Source of the DNA: Monomorium pharaonis
Lineage: Eukaryota; Arthropoda; Insecta; Hymenoptera; Formicidae
Assembly (NCBI RefSeq): GCF_013373865.1
Contig: NC_050472.1
Location: forward strand, 15,512,360 to 15,576,359
Direction of reading: 5' to 3'
Length of the DNA: 64,000 nucleotides
In this document: in pieces, positions 11,246 to 22,676 of the stretch
Numbering within the stretch: position 1 is the first letter of the stretch
Layout: each line of letters begins with the position of its first letter
Translations under genes and position numbers: made by a program
The notes under the pieces: model-generated
Databases searched by the model: none
Told to the model about the DNA's origin: nothing
The model's input: the letters and a program-made list of their open reading frames with translations, nothing else

Positions 11246-13025
11246 GTTAAATTTCAGATAAAGCCTAGTAGCGCCACGACATTTGCGCAGTGAAGTTTGC
11301 ATGCGGATTTTATATGTACTTGGCGTCGCTTGATTCAATAAATTAGCCACTACCGCGTCGCTTGATTCAATAAATTAGCATTATACCAAGTTTCAGCTTT
11401 TACAAATTACTTTTACTGATCTGATTCATATTACACAGTTGTGGTCATGCTTAGGCGTTTCGTTCTATCCGTACATTGTCTGACGAGTTTCTTGTACTTT
11501 TTTATCGCAAAAGCTACTTCTATATTTTCAACTTTTATAAAATACTTTTATGATACTTGTTTTTCAACATAAATACACCGGCGACAGATGTCCCGACATC
11601 TGATTTGCTAATATATTCATTTTTACCGTTAATATAATCAAGTATTAAAATATCAACCTTTACTAAACTCTTAAAATTCTTTTTTCACGAGCTCTCAATA
11701 CATGTCGTGACTTTATGCAGTGTTACGCCAAAGTTTTGCAAACGTTGTATCAGGGCTAGCTTTAATACTTAAATCAACTTTATTATTTTTATTAAATAAG
11801 TTAATACAAGGGAATACAGCCAACTATTTCCTTCTTTCTTTCAATATACTTTGAATATTTTAAAATGTAGACAAAAATAAAAGAGACATATTATTTTATA
11901 TGTGCGTTCTTACATTAAAAGGATGAAATACCTTTTTAAAAAAATCAGTTATTTTCTTTCAAAGCGAATATCGTTGAAACCGTAAGAGATAGAAAAAAAT
12001 ATTCTAAGTTAAAGTTGAACAATTTCAAAAGTACTTTTTTAGTAAAGGTTTTTTTAAGTAAAATTAAAACAAAAAAGATTTTAATATATCTTCTTTTAAG
12101 ATTTGTTCAGAATTTTGACATTTTTTGTGATTAAATTAAAAGTTATTTTAATATCAAGAGGCACGGTAGTGCCTCGCGCCAAGTGTACGCGCAGCGAGGC
12201 ACCACCGCTGCTTTTTTTACGCGAGACACCGTTTGCGATTTAAATTTAATCACGTTATATAGTATATTGCGATACAAGTGCGGAAGATTGGCTATTGCCA
12301 CGAGTGGACAATAGCTAATCTGCACATGTATCGCATACTATTTTTTATTGCAAGTGCGCACGAAAGTGTGTGGAAATAGGGATTGGAGGGAGGTCCAGGG
12401 GGCGAAGCCCCTTTAGGGGGGGGCGAAGCCTTCGCCACTAAAAATAACTACAAAATTTGTTAATATATTTTCTGGTTAACACGACTGACATTTCATAAAG
12501 ACTATTGTGAGAGGTTAGCTTTGTGAAGGTGCTGAAGTATTTCCAAGAACTTTTTTATGTGCGCTGAGAGATAGTGTTAAACACAGTATGCGAAAAAGAT
12601 TGATGGCATGTTGTTGTGCAAAGTGTGCTGAGAAATTGTGTTAAAATTTGTGCGATACCGTTCTTTCGGCACGGTTTATCGTCACTTTCGGTAAGATGAC
12701 GTTACATGGCGTGCGAATGATATTTTCGTGCCGAAAGTAGCTTACTGTGTGCGATTGGCTATTTTCGATACAGAAAATTGTTAAAAAAGGGGTATTTTGC
12801 AACGCACATGTGATATAAAAGTTATTTTTTGACATATTATTTTGAAGAAATTATACAAAGCATACTATTTGTATCCTTTTACATCCATGCGCTGAATTCT
12901 TTATCTCGAAACGGATTTGTTTCGTACATATTGGCTGTGCCAAAAAATAGCTTTGAAATTTGTAAAACAATAAATATTGAAATAAGAGTTTTTTTAAGTT
13001 ATATTAATAATAATAATAATAATAT
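11246..13025. other. No gene seen; AT-rich with small repeats
   Basis: It contains two copies of a 25-base unit starting GCGTCGCTTGATTC (about 11324 and 11357). A hairpin at 12261-12338 belongs to the CTATTGCCAC...GTGGACAATAG family also seen at 59.4 and 59.9 kb. A GGGGCGAAGCCCC hairpin lies near 12400, and a related GCGATTGGCTATTT segment near 12750. Short open frames here have no recognisable domains. Confidence 0.6.
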
Positions 13026-13573
13026 TAGAGGAAAGGCACCGAATTTGGAACAGTTTTTTAAATTGAAACTTCTTTATTTCTTGGAAAGTAAACATTGCAT
13101 TATACGAATATTGATAAAAATAGGATTTGTTCAGTTAATTAAAGAAATAAAAATCCATATTTTATATATTTGTATCCTTTTCTATATAAAATCTGCTGAA
13201 AACAAATTTATCAAAAGCGAGAATTATATTTGGACGATTATGTCTCTTAGGCAAATCTAACGAAATAACATTGAGTCTGTAGGACTACATAATTCAGGAT
13301 AGATGTCTAAATTAATAAAATGTAACATTAATACATCGATTGTATACGGATTGCAAATTAGGCGCCCATTTCGTCAGATGCCCTTTTTGACATGTGTCAC
13401 GAAAACATCAATTATTAAAAAAATACGAAACAGTACTATAAAAATTACTATACCATTTCATGGGAGATACTTTTAATTTGTATTCATGTTTTTAACATTG
13501 TTTTTTTAATTATTATTTAAGAAATATTGTAAAAAAACAAAGTGATATTTTAAATTCGGTGCCTTTCTCCTAA
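13026..13573. mobile_element. MITE with short inverted ends
   Basis: The inverted ends are GAGGAAAGGCACCGAATTT (about 13027) and AAATTCGGTGCCTTTCTCC (13553-13571), bordered by ATAATA sequence. The interior is AT-rich; the open frame crossing its left end is a low-complexity accident with a run of Asn. The mariner copy begins immediately to its right. Confidence 0.68.
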
Positions 13574-13578
13574 TAATA

Positions 13579-14462
13579 AGTGTACAACTTTGCTTCCGCC
13601 GTTTTTTTTTTTCGAAATTTGAGGCTTTATTATGAAAAACTGGTTATACATTTACGATTCAAAGTATTGTCCATCGCTGGCCACTACTTTCTCCCATCTT
13701 TCTGGCAGCATACGAATCCCGCATCGAAAAAACTGGTCATCTTTTGAGACGATCCACGAATCGATCCAATTTTTCACTTTTTCATAAGAACGGAAGTGCT
13801 GATTAGCCAGGCCGTGTGTCATTGATCGAAACAAGTGATAGTCAGAGGGAGCAATGTGCGGCGGGTGGGATAGGACTTCCTATTTCAACGTTTCCAAGTA
13901 TGTTTTGACGGGCTTTGCGACATGGGGTCGAGCATTGTCTGCAAAATTATTTTATTGTGTCTATCGTTATATTGCGGCCGTTTGTCTTTCAGTTCGGCTC
14001 AAACGCATCAATTGCTTTCGATACCGATCGCTTGTGATTGTTTCAGTCGGTTTTAGTAGCTCATAATACACTATGCCGAGCTGGTCTCACCAAGGGACTG
14101 TGGCCGGTCTTTGACGTCAAAATCACCGTTCTTAAAACGTTGAAACCATTCTCGGCACGTTCTTTCACTAATAGCGGCTTTACCATACGTATTTGAGAGC
14201 ATTCGATGAGCCTCAGCAGATTTCTTCATATTGAAGCAAAAAATTAAAACCTTTCGCAAATGACGAGAATTTGGCTCACATTAAGCTGACATTTTCAATC
14301 GAGAATAACTTTATGATGCAGACACAAATCGACTAACATTTTGATGGCGTTATGTTTACAAATGCTTAAGCTTATTGTATGATATCTACGATCTATTTAT
14401 TTCGACCATCACTTACCGTTACAGTCATCTATTGGAAAACGGCGGAAGCAAAGTTGTACACT
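13579..14462 (-). mobile_element. Internally deleted mariner element, TA flanked
   Basis: The 884-bp element has near-perfect inverted ends (AGTGTACAACTTTGCTTCCG) flanked by TA at 13577-13578 and 14463-14464. A broken transposase lies on the minus strand. Full-length mariners are about 1.3 kb; the missing part lies between the N-terminal helix-turn-helix region and the catalytic region. Confidence 0.92.
13625..14290 (-). pseudogene. mariner transposase, deleted and frameshifted
   Basis: The N-terminal piece (14071-14259) contains KKSAEAHRMLSNTYG, SERTCREWFQRFKNGDFDV and DRPQS, the paired helix-turn-helix region of mariner/SETMAR-type transposases. Downstream pieces carry YYELLKPTETI, DNARPHVAKP (second catalytic Asp) and IAPSDYHLF (third Asp). 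The C-terminus is at 13652-13834, ending ASDGQYFES. A stop replaces a Trp, the frame shifts, and the first Asp region is deleted. It cannot be active. Confidence 0.93.
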
Positions 14463-14464
14463 TA

Positions 14465-15717
14465 ATAATAAAAGACGTAGGAAAAGTTACACAAATTATT
14501 AAAGAAGACACATCGAAAAATATAACGAAACATTACAAGATACACAGAAACAAAATCTTATCATTTATACCGCACAACTAAAGAAACATAATCCACTTTG
14601 TAAAAAGAAGATATTACCGATGTATTGTTACTTTTCTGCGATGCTGATTGGTTTTCTCGCTGCGCTTATTTTGTGTTGCAAGAGTAATTGTGAGTCATTG
14701 CAATTGAATTTTGATAGCTATCAAATTTGCATAGATAGTTATCTATACAATTGTTGTTGCAATTTATTTCTAAAAAGTAAAAAATAACAAGTTAAATAGC
14801 ACGCGCGAAGCGCATGTTTGTGGTGTCTAGTGAATTAAATTTCAAGAAGGAAGGGAACTTTTTAAAACAAGCGAAAAACTATTTTACCAGAAGTTGAATC
14901 AAAAACAAGAAACCATCAAATAAAAACGACAGATTACACAAACATGGTCGGATACCAAACACAATACTATAAGGAAGCAACATAAATAAGTGAAAAAGAA
15001 CAGAGACATAAATACGTAACAGAACAACTAGAACATTCAATCACAGAACATGAACTTTTCTAAATAATACAGAACACACATAACTGTAAATGCCTTGGAA
15101 TTAATCCTTTGCGTCACGGTGATGTAACCATGGTATCACGCTTTGACTATACATGTATGGACTGCTGATCCCCCACTTTTCCTATTCATTTCTGTACTGA
15201 AATCCGTAGCCAACATCTCCGAGATTTCAGACTTCGCCCCATTGACCAAAAAGCGGAAAATATAAACACATAATAAAAAGCATTAACTAAAATAAAGTAT
15301 ATTTTATATTCTATAATTAGTGTTCTTAGTCGGATTGTATATTTAAGACCATAACCAATGAAATAATTCTTGTAGTATGTAAAAATAAACTAAAAATGAT
15401 TTTAAATATAAACTCTAGCTATGAACATCAGTTTATAAGTAGTATATAACATAAATACAGGCTTAAATGAAAATAAACTAATAATATAAAGATAAGGTAA
15501 TGTCAAAAGAGAAATTTAAAGTGTAAATAAATGACACAAATATATATATAACTTTTATTGTTAAATGTAAATAATTAAAATATAGCATATGTATTTAGAT
15601 ATTTAAAATTAAAATATATTTAATAAAAAAATATTTTAATAAAACGAAATTTTAACATAAGAGTTTTAATACAATATACAATATATAATAAATAATAATA
15701 ATTGAACATTATTGTTT
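14465..15717. other. No gene seen
   Basis: AT-rich sequence without recognisable domains, RNA genes or long inverted repeats on either strand. Confidence 0.5.
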
Positions 15718-15788
15718 GACATAATCTAACAAAAACTATTATTTTTTAATATATATTCAAAAATAATAGTTTTTGTTAAGTTATGTCG
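15718..15788. repeat. 70-base hairpin
   Basis: A stem of about 29 bp (GACATAATCTAACAAAAAC... with its complement ending ATAGTTTTTGTTAAGTTATG) and a 10-base AT loop, with only a dinucleotide mismatch. It has the size of a small MITE or of a miRNA-precursor-like foldback; nothing shows that it is processed. Confidence 0.6.
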
Positions 15789-15955
15789 ATGAAATGTATT
15801 ATGCATTTTTAAAGTAATATGTTTTTCATAATAATATAATTTTATTATTAAAAATAACTAAGGAATTAATTTTATTAATATGAATCTGTGGTTTTCTATT
15901 ATGCTAAGAATTTCCATAATTTTATGAGAATGCATATAAAAATTATTAGGTAGAT

Positions 15956-16476
15956 TGTTATGGCTCTTCTTAGATAAAGGGTCACAGGTTATAGGGATCG
16001 TCTGCCGATGCTCCTCGGGTCAGGTCTTCGAGAGATTATAGCCAGTTGTAGTATAAAGATATATATGTATATTTCTTTCTCAGTTACACTTGATAACACT
16101 TATATATAATAATAAACCGTAACGAGTATTACAGAGTCAGCCAACGACATACGTGCGTCGCTGTATACGGTATCGCAAAAGCCCGCTCGTTGTCTGTCCA
16201 CCGGCGTATTTATACACCGGTTTTGGGCGTATGACCGCGGAAGGTACTTCCGCGGTCACTGGCCTTTAGACAGTGTATGTGCTTAGCCAGCAATTGCTGG
16301 CTATGCGGATTCTACCCCAAAATCAGATGATTTTGGGTGTTGAGTCTTAGGCAACCGGGTGTATTTCCCGGTGCGACGCCCGGTATGTAGGCCGGGCGCT
16401 GTCCGCGCGCGAGGTGTCATCTGACACCTACTATCGCTTGCAATAGGCCGTATGTGAGTGTGATGCACTCACAACA
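15956..16476 (+). mobile_element. Solo LTR with a hairpin-chain 3' half
   Basis: The ends are TGTT...AACA, and AGAT flanks both sides (15952-15955 and 16477-16480), so this looks like a 521-bp LTR with a 4-bp target duplication. A TATAAAGATATATAT promoter-like stretch lies near 16050 and AATAAA near 16111. The region downstream is GC-richer and consists of consecutive short hairpins. No second LTR or internal gag/pol is found, so it is a solo LTR. Gypsy or BEL type cannot be decided. Confidence 0.72.
16200..16472. repeat. Array of about ten adjacent hairpins
   Basis: Stems in order: ACCGG/CCGGT (16200-16221), GACCGCGGAAG/CTTCCGCGGTC (16233-16257), CACTG/CAGTG (16257-16275), TAGCCAGCAATTGCTGGCTA (16284-16303), CCCAAAATCA/TGATTTTGGG (16316-16337), ACCGGG/CCCGGT (16354-16372), CGCCCGG/CCGGGCG (16377-16398), AGGTGTCA/TGACACCT (16412-16429), CTAT-GC/GC-ATAG with one mismatched pair (16431-16446), GTGAGTG/CACTCAC (16454-16472). 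Spacers are 0-16 bases. Confidence 0.85.
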
Positions 16477-16786
16477 AGATATATTAACATTTCTTAATGT
16501 ATTATTTTATTAAACACATTTGGAACATTTTATTTATTTTTTTTATTTATTCTAAAAAAATTGTAAATTTGTGCTGCAACGATTATTATTTTATACGTAT
16601 CTAATCGTGGATACAAACAAAAAAATTATAACTTTTTCGTATTATTTTTATCACTGGAAAATAAAAAAACCAATAAAAATGTTATTTTAATAAACATACA
16701 TTTTATTAATACTAATATATAATTCTGAATACTGTTCATAAACTTTAAACGCTTTGAGCACATGCTTTATAACGTTCATAACAGCT

Positions 16787-16913
16787 TGGCTGCGTTCAGA
16801 ACGTTATCCGAGTACTCTTGGGTATCATTCTATCCTTGTTGTTCGTTGAATGTGAGACAAGGATAAAATGATACACGAACATTCGGATGACGTTTCTGAA
16901 CGCAGCCCTGACG
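16787..16913. mobile_element. Short MITE
   Basis: Inverted ends GGCTGCGTTCAGAACG and GACGTTTCTGAACGCAGCC, with arms of about 50 bases that also pair TATCATTCTATCCTTG with CAAGGATAAAATGATA. The loop is about 17 bases. Confidence 0.8.
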
Positions 16914-17117
16914 TTATTTTAGTTCTTCAATTTCTCAATTGGTCAATGGTGGCGCGACACATCTTAGCTACCAGTCTGAAGTCTTAGCTACTGGCAGCCC
17001 ATACTTATATAGTCAAAGGTATCACGTATTGTTCAAGTATTTATTTCAAGTAATTAAATATTTCATGTTGTTTTCGATCACGCGTTTGAATCGTGCAGGC
17101 GCTTAAGTTGGACGGGC

Positions 17118-17672
17118 TCGCTCTGACAATTCCGGAATCAGGGTATCAGCGCAATCCTTTGGAGTACTGCGCTCTGAGTCGCCAAATCAGGATGTTTTAC
17201 ATTCCATACTTAAGCTCGGATTGCGAGTGCCACTCCACCGCAGTTTCTAAAACGGACACAACACCCCATCAAGACGCAAGTTTCTTCCACCGAAGTCTAT
17301 ATGACTCACAAGTGATTGTGAGTCATATAGAACACGGGCTCGCCAGCACAACAGGGTGTAGAATTTCTTTTGTTGAGAGGCGAAGAAGGGTCTCACACAA
17401 CAAAACCACAAGATTTTCAGATTAACTTGAGAGGTAATAAGTTTTATTCTGAACACTTGTTTATCGTCACAATCACTTGTGAGTCATATAGACTTTGGTG
17501 GAAGAAACTTGCGTCTTGATGGGGTGTTGTGTCCGTTTTAGAAACTGCGGTGGAGTGGCACTCGCGATCCGAGCTTAAGTATGGAATGTAAAACATTTTG
17601 ATTTGGCGACTCAGAGCGCAGTACTTTAAAGGATTGCGCTGATACCCTGATTCCGAAATTGTCAGAGCGAGA
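17118..17672. repeat. Inverted duplication, arms about 205 bp
   Basis: The left arm (17118-17322) and right arm (17467-17672) share GCTCTGACAATT, CAGGGTATCAGCGCAATCC, ATGGAATGTAAAACAT in inverse, and the CCCCATCAAGACGCAAG block, with few differences. The left arm ends in its own hairpin with a 15-bp stem (CTATATGACTCACAA, 17297-17330). Open frames on both strands are mirror images of the repeat, not genes. Confidence 0.8.
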
Positions 17673-17916
17673 CTCGCGAACCGAATCCAGTGAACTGCGG
17701 AAACTCGGAGCACGGATATTCGGTAGCGCGATTGACCGAACAAGAGAAATCCGCGAGACACGGAGAGATGACTGCTCCGGTTTCCGTTCGAAAACGCTCT
17801 GCTCTAAAAAACGGGTGCACGGCGGAGCTCGCGATTTGGAAGGATCGTAAGATCCCTTCTATCAAATTAGGGCTGCGTACGTCAATTTTTGCCAAGTGAA
17901 CAATGGGAAGGACTCT

Positions 17917-19368
17917 TGGTCAGTGGCGCACAGTAATGCCAAACGCCTAAATTCTTGGACATGGTTTGAAAAATCTCAAAGACTCGACTGATACGCATAC
18001 AATTTGGTACATAAAGGTTTTCGGGGTTCCTAATTTTGAATTTGGTATCAAAAGTAAAAAAAACAAAATGGCGGATTGAATATAGCGGACAAAAATTCAA
18101 AAAGTACATGAATATTGACTTCTATTTGTAAGTTTTTTTAGTAATATTTTAATTAGTCTCATGGAAAATAGTATAATAATTCTAGGCACATATTCTCTAA
18201 ATTTCCTAGAGTGAACCATTACTCTAAAAGAGTAAAAATTGGACATATCTAAGTTTGAGTGATTTGTCACTCTAATTAGAGTTCGAATGACAAAATATGA
18301 CGAGATATGTTCGAATGACAAAATATTTGATTTAAAAAAGTACAAGAAGGCTTTTATAAGATTATATTTATTTTTTTACCAAAATATAAAAAAATTTAAT
18401 TTTTAAATTTGATTAAAAAAAAAACGCTAAATGATGCTAAAAAAGAGAGATTTAAAGTGGAAATTAAAGTAATCATCCTAAAGAACGAAATTTTACTTGA
18501 AACAACTGCAGCTGAGTGCAACTTTTAAAAAATTGACATTATGTAAATTAATATAAATTAAGATATATGTCTACTTTGGAGGTCCGTGCACTTATAACAC
18601 GTAACATTGTAGAGGGAAAATAGAGGGGCAACCCGGCAAGTCTGGCAGCTTTAGTTGTGACAAACATTACAATCTTACTCGCAAATCAAACTTGTCGAGG
18701 CGGACTCGCGAGCCAAACTCGTACATGAATAGAGCACTTTTAAAAGTGAATTTTTTTAAAAGTTGCTCTTGGCTGCAGTTGTTTTAAGTGAAATTTCATT
18801 CTTTAAGATGAGTACTTTAATTTCCACTTTGTCTCTTCTTTAGCATCATTTAGCGTTTTTTTTAAATCAAATTTAAAAATTAAATTTTTTTATATTTTGG
18901 TAAAAAAATAAATATAATCTTATAAAAGCCTTCTTGTACTTTTTTAAATCAAATATTTTGTCATTTGAACATATCTCGTCATATTTTGTCATTCGAACTC
19001 TAATTAGAGTGACAAATCACTCAAACTTAGATATGTCCAATTTTTACTTTTTTAGAGTAATGTTTCACTCTAGGAAATTTTGAGAATATGTGCCTAGAAT
19101 TATTATACTATTTTCCATGAGACTGATTAAAATATTACTAAACAAACTTACAAATAGAAGTCAATATTCATGTACTTTTTGAATTTTTGTCCGCTATATT
19201 CAATCCGCCATTTTGTTTTTTTTTAAATTTTGATACCAAATTCAAAATTAGCAACCCCGAAAACCTTTATGTACCAAATTGTATGCGTATCAGTCGAGTC
19301 TTTGAGATTTTTTAAACCATGTCCAAAAATTTAGGCGTTTGGCATCACTGTGTGGCGCCAACTTGGAA
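17917..19368. mobile_element. 1.45-kb palindrome, arms about 620 bp
   Basis: The left arm (about 17917-18540) and right arm (about 18740-19368) are inverted copies, from GGCGCACAGTAATGCC/GGCATCACTGTGTGGCGCC at the ends to AACTGCAGCTGAGTGCAAC/GTTGCTCTTGGCTGCAGTT at the centre. Numerous compensating short differences are present. The 200-base centre includes GAGGGGCAACCCGGCAAG. No transposase. I interpret it as a non-autonomous element with long inverted repeats; the target duplication is unclear. Confidence 0.75.
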
Positions 19369-19369
19369 A

Positions 19370-20560
19370 ACTTTTTTGGGGGGGGGGGTGGGAAGAGAAA
19401 AATTTCTAACGATCTTTTTTTAGGCTAGAGAGATAAAAGTTAAAAACACTTTTACATATTACATTATATCATTTTTTATCGAAAATTGGACAGTTCCCTA
19501 GCATTTTACAAACAGCCCGCAAGAATGATGCCGCAGGTTTTAATAGGTTTAAATAGCTTTAAATATAAGTATGCTTCATATATAAGTATGCGAGCTTTAA
19601 TATCTTATACACTTACATATATTTTTATTTACGTTGCACAAAATTGAGAAAGCTTATTTTAAATATTCGAGAAAGGAAGCTTATTTTCCTTATTTTTAGT
19701 TGGTAGTCTGATACGAGCTTAAGCTGTGCGCGTGGTTTCTTAAACTTTTTCAAGAAGATAAAAATTATTGGGGGGGCGTCGTCCCCCCAACAATTTTATT
19801 AAAGGGGCCAAAAGTGCTCTGCTCCTCCTAAGTCGGCGCCAGTGCCCTTGGTTTGTTTTTTTGGTTTTGGAAAGCGAGCGGTTGCACGCACGCTACGCGT
19901 GGAGCGAATCCCGCGGATCGCGCTCGGATAGAGTGATCGGTACGTGCCGCAGCCCCGCGGCCGTAATCGCGAGACTCCCTCGCGCATCCCGCAACACATG
20001 TATTCTTATAGTATATTTGGAACTGTTATAGTTTCTCTGAATAATGAAATTACTGTTAGAAATATGTGAAATAAATTATTTTTTGTTATATGTGCATCGA
20101 AAATGGTTCTTTTTTTGGTCCTTTACCGACCGAAAAGTCGCTGAATGTGCACGGACGGTATTCTTGCACAAGTAACTCATTTCCTCATTCATCAACTGTG
20201 CGGAAGAGTTGCGCGACAATTATTCCCGCACAACTATTTCCTCAAATGCTACACGAATGATTACTTTACTTTATATCTTTTCCTTTATTCCGATATTCTT
20301 ACCGAACCACAGATTCGTCATCTCGTGACATACATATGGTAACTCTTGAAATCTATTGTAAAAGTAACCGATTGTTACCGACATTTTATCGCCATCTATG
20401 GTAATCTATGGTACGCTTTGTTGCTTTCGAATGAACCTAACCTAACCCTAGATAAATAACCTGTTTCTAAAAAAAAAACCTGTTATTTCGTCGCACAGAC
20501 ATTGTGCCATTATGCGTTATTGTATCACGGCCGCGTTAAAGTCGACCAGTGCAAAATGTT
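19370..20560. other. No gene seen
   Basis: It holds a G run with GGGAAGAG near 19380, a GC-rich stretch at 19830-20000 (CGCGGATCGCGCTCGG) and CCTAACCTAACCCT near 20445. Open frames have no recognisable domain. The GC-rich stretch could be another LTR or element end, but no matching partner was found. Confidence 0.45.
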
Positions 20561-20564
20561 AGTG

Positions 20565-20990
20565 AACATGACAACTCCAAAAAATACTGTATTTATTCGC
20601 TAAATATCCTAAAATGGAGTGCAAATTTCAAACTTGTGTATGATTAACAAAAAACATCGTATCGACATGTACTTTTTTTTATTGTTTAGAAAAGAGTGAG
20701 CTTTAAGAATCTGAATTTATATTAGCAAGATTTTAACAAGAAACTTGTGAAAAATGATATCAAACTTTTATTTTTTTTAATTAAAAATAACATGTATGAT
20801 TTTTATGCGATATAAAAAGGTCACACTTAACAAATCAAACTTTTGCCTAGCGATTTTTTAAGTAGGGTCCTTTGTCTTTTAATTAAAAAAAAGTTTATGT
20901 AATCTGGATGATTTTTTGCAAAGTTACGTCACTTTGAATATTGCTTAAAAATTTGGTCAAAATTTTTGTTTTGTTTTTTACGCCAGTGAA
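20565..20990 (+). repeat. Dispersed repeat, copy 1
   Basis: About 400 bases match 51508-51915 in inverted orientation: shared ATTTATTCGCTAAA, GTGCAAATTTCAAAC, CATCGTATCGACATG, ATGATTTTTTGCAAAGTT and a GCCAGTG end. Non-coding. It is directly followed by a CACAC repeat at 20991-21031. Confidence 0.75.
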
Positions 20991-21059
20991 CACACACACA
21001 CTATACACACACACACACACACACACACACATTTTAATACTAATTTTGAATTATTTAAG

Positions 21060-21263
21060 TTGGTAGGCTACAGCGACGAAATTTTAGATGTTGCGTATCT
21101 TGGAGATAATGACAGTCACATCGCACTCTCGACCAATAGTTGTGATATAAAGCTTTATGAGATTGCTTCTATGAATTGCCAATTATTGTGTGGTCATATT
21201 GACAGTGTTTTGGCTCTTGCTACGACTCCGGCGAATGTAAATTTGCTTATATCATCAGCCAAG
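21060..21263 (+). CDS. TBL3: TBL3 exon (WD40 repeats, first exon in window)
   Basis: This exon has 68 codons, phase 0 at both ends, acceptor TTTAAG before 21060 and donor GTATAT at 21264. It begins LVGYSDEILDVAYLG, the signature that opens the middle WD block of TBL3. It then reads a WD blade ending DIKLYEI and the start of the next blade (LCGHIDSVLALA, ending LLISSAK). It is an internal exon: the codon at 21060 is TTG within the open frame and is not a start codon. The upstream exons are not found in 1-21059. Confidence 0.93.
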
Positions 21264-22676
21264 GTATATATATTTTAATAATTATAATACATTAGTACTT
21301 ACTATATTAGCTTATTGGTTTTAAAACACATTATTATTTATCTTATACTTTTTTTATCTATAATTTCAAACTATATTAATTAAGGATGTTTTTTAGTTTA
21401 AGAAAATGGAGAGAAGTTATTTTACTTTCAATACACATATATGTTTATAGTACAGAATATGTTTATATAATACATAAAAATTTTGTTATTATTTTCAAAA
21501 TATTTGTAGTAATGGAAGCGGGTGGAACTATAGTTTCTGTATGTTTTTTCGGTTTGTAGTGTTTTTTGTTATTCTTGCTAAAATTTATGAACTTAAATGT
21601 TATATTTATGGATACACGATATATTCGAACTTGCAATCTTTTACTTACGAATCCGTTATTCTCACATGGAACCATACTACATTTTTTCATAAAATAATAA
21701 ATAATGAAAAAATGTTTAGCAGTAAAAACTTGATTATTTGTTAAAAATATTTTTTATATTATTGAGATAATATTAATAGAAATAATAACGATTAGAATAT
21801 TAATAGCGATTTTTATTCTTGAGTTACATTATAATATTAATATTTATATGGAAAAAATTTGTAAACTTGTAAATACTGTAAAAGAATTTGTAATAATATT
21901 TTGAATACAGTAAAAAAATAATGTCACATTTTAAGTAGTGATGTAATATTTTAAGATAATTATTAGGATTCGGATATTTGTGTACGATTTTGCAGAGAAT
22001 TGCAGCGTGCGTAACTTTATTAAAGTAAAGTAGAAATATTTCTTTAGGAGACCCAACGCTTACCGACTGTATTTGATTTATCCGAATACTATATATTATA
22101 TATTACATTACATTATATATTACACAATTATATGTAATTATACATAACAATTATGTGTAATTCAGTAACATTTTATATTTTTGCACGAAAATGGTAAGAT
22201 AACATTTTAATTTTTTAATGCTCAAATGTTCTTTAAACTTTATTTTTTATGAATATAGTTTTTCTAAGCTTATATTTTGATTGTGATTAAATTACTTTAA
22301 ACTTTTTTCTCTCGGTGCTATTTTAGAAAGTTGTTTAATATTATTTTTCAAGTTTATTTATTTCTACTTAATATTAGATTTATAATTAGATTTATCGAAA
22401 ACACTATTTCTTTAGCTAAATTACTTCTTTCATTTTAACATGTGCATTTATTTCGAAATAAATTGATGTTACTTTGTATAATGACATTTTATTGCTTTAT
22501 ACCTCATAAAGTGCGACATAATTATAGTTTTATACATATTTTTTAACATTTTTATTGTAAATGACGTTAAACAATTATTTTAATAATAAACAATAATATA
22601 AAATTCAAATATAGCAAAAAAATTACCGCTTATTTTTTTCCAGACCGGAAGCCTAATATTAGGCGCTGGAGCAATG
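21264..22676. other. TBL3 intron; no feature besides AT-rich sequence
   Basis: Low-complexity intronic sequence. Nothing recognisable on either strand before the hAT-type MITE. Confidence 0.5.

Noticed and set aside
12829..13260. 143-codon frame
   Set aside because: It crosses the end of a MITE, contains a run of Asn from an AAT repeat and has no recognisable domain.
17093..17899. Several mirrored 60-110 codon frames on both strands
   Set aside because: They arise from the inverted duplication; the same peptide appears on opposite strands from the two arms.
19768..20031. 87-codon frame in a GC-rich stretch
   Set aside because: No recognisable domain, low-complexity start; overlapping frame on the other strand equally open.
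20440..20460. Telomere-like CCTAACCTAACCCT
   Set aside because: Only about two and a half imperfect copies of the insect TTAGG complement, internal and isolated.
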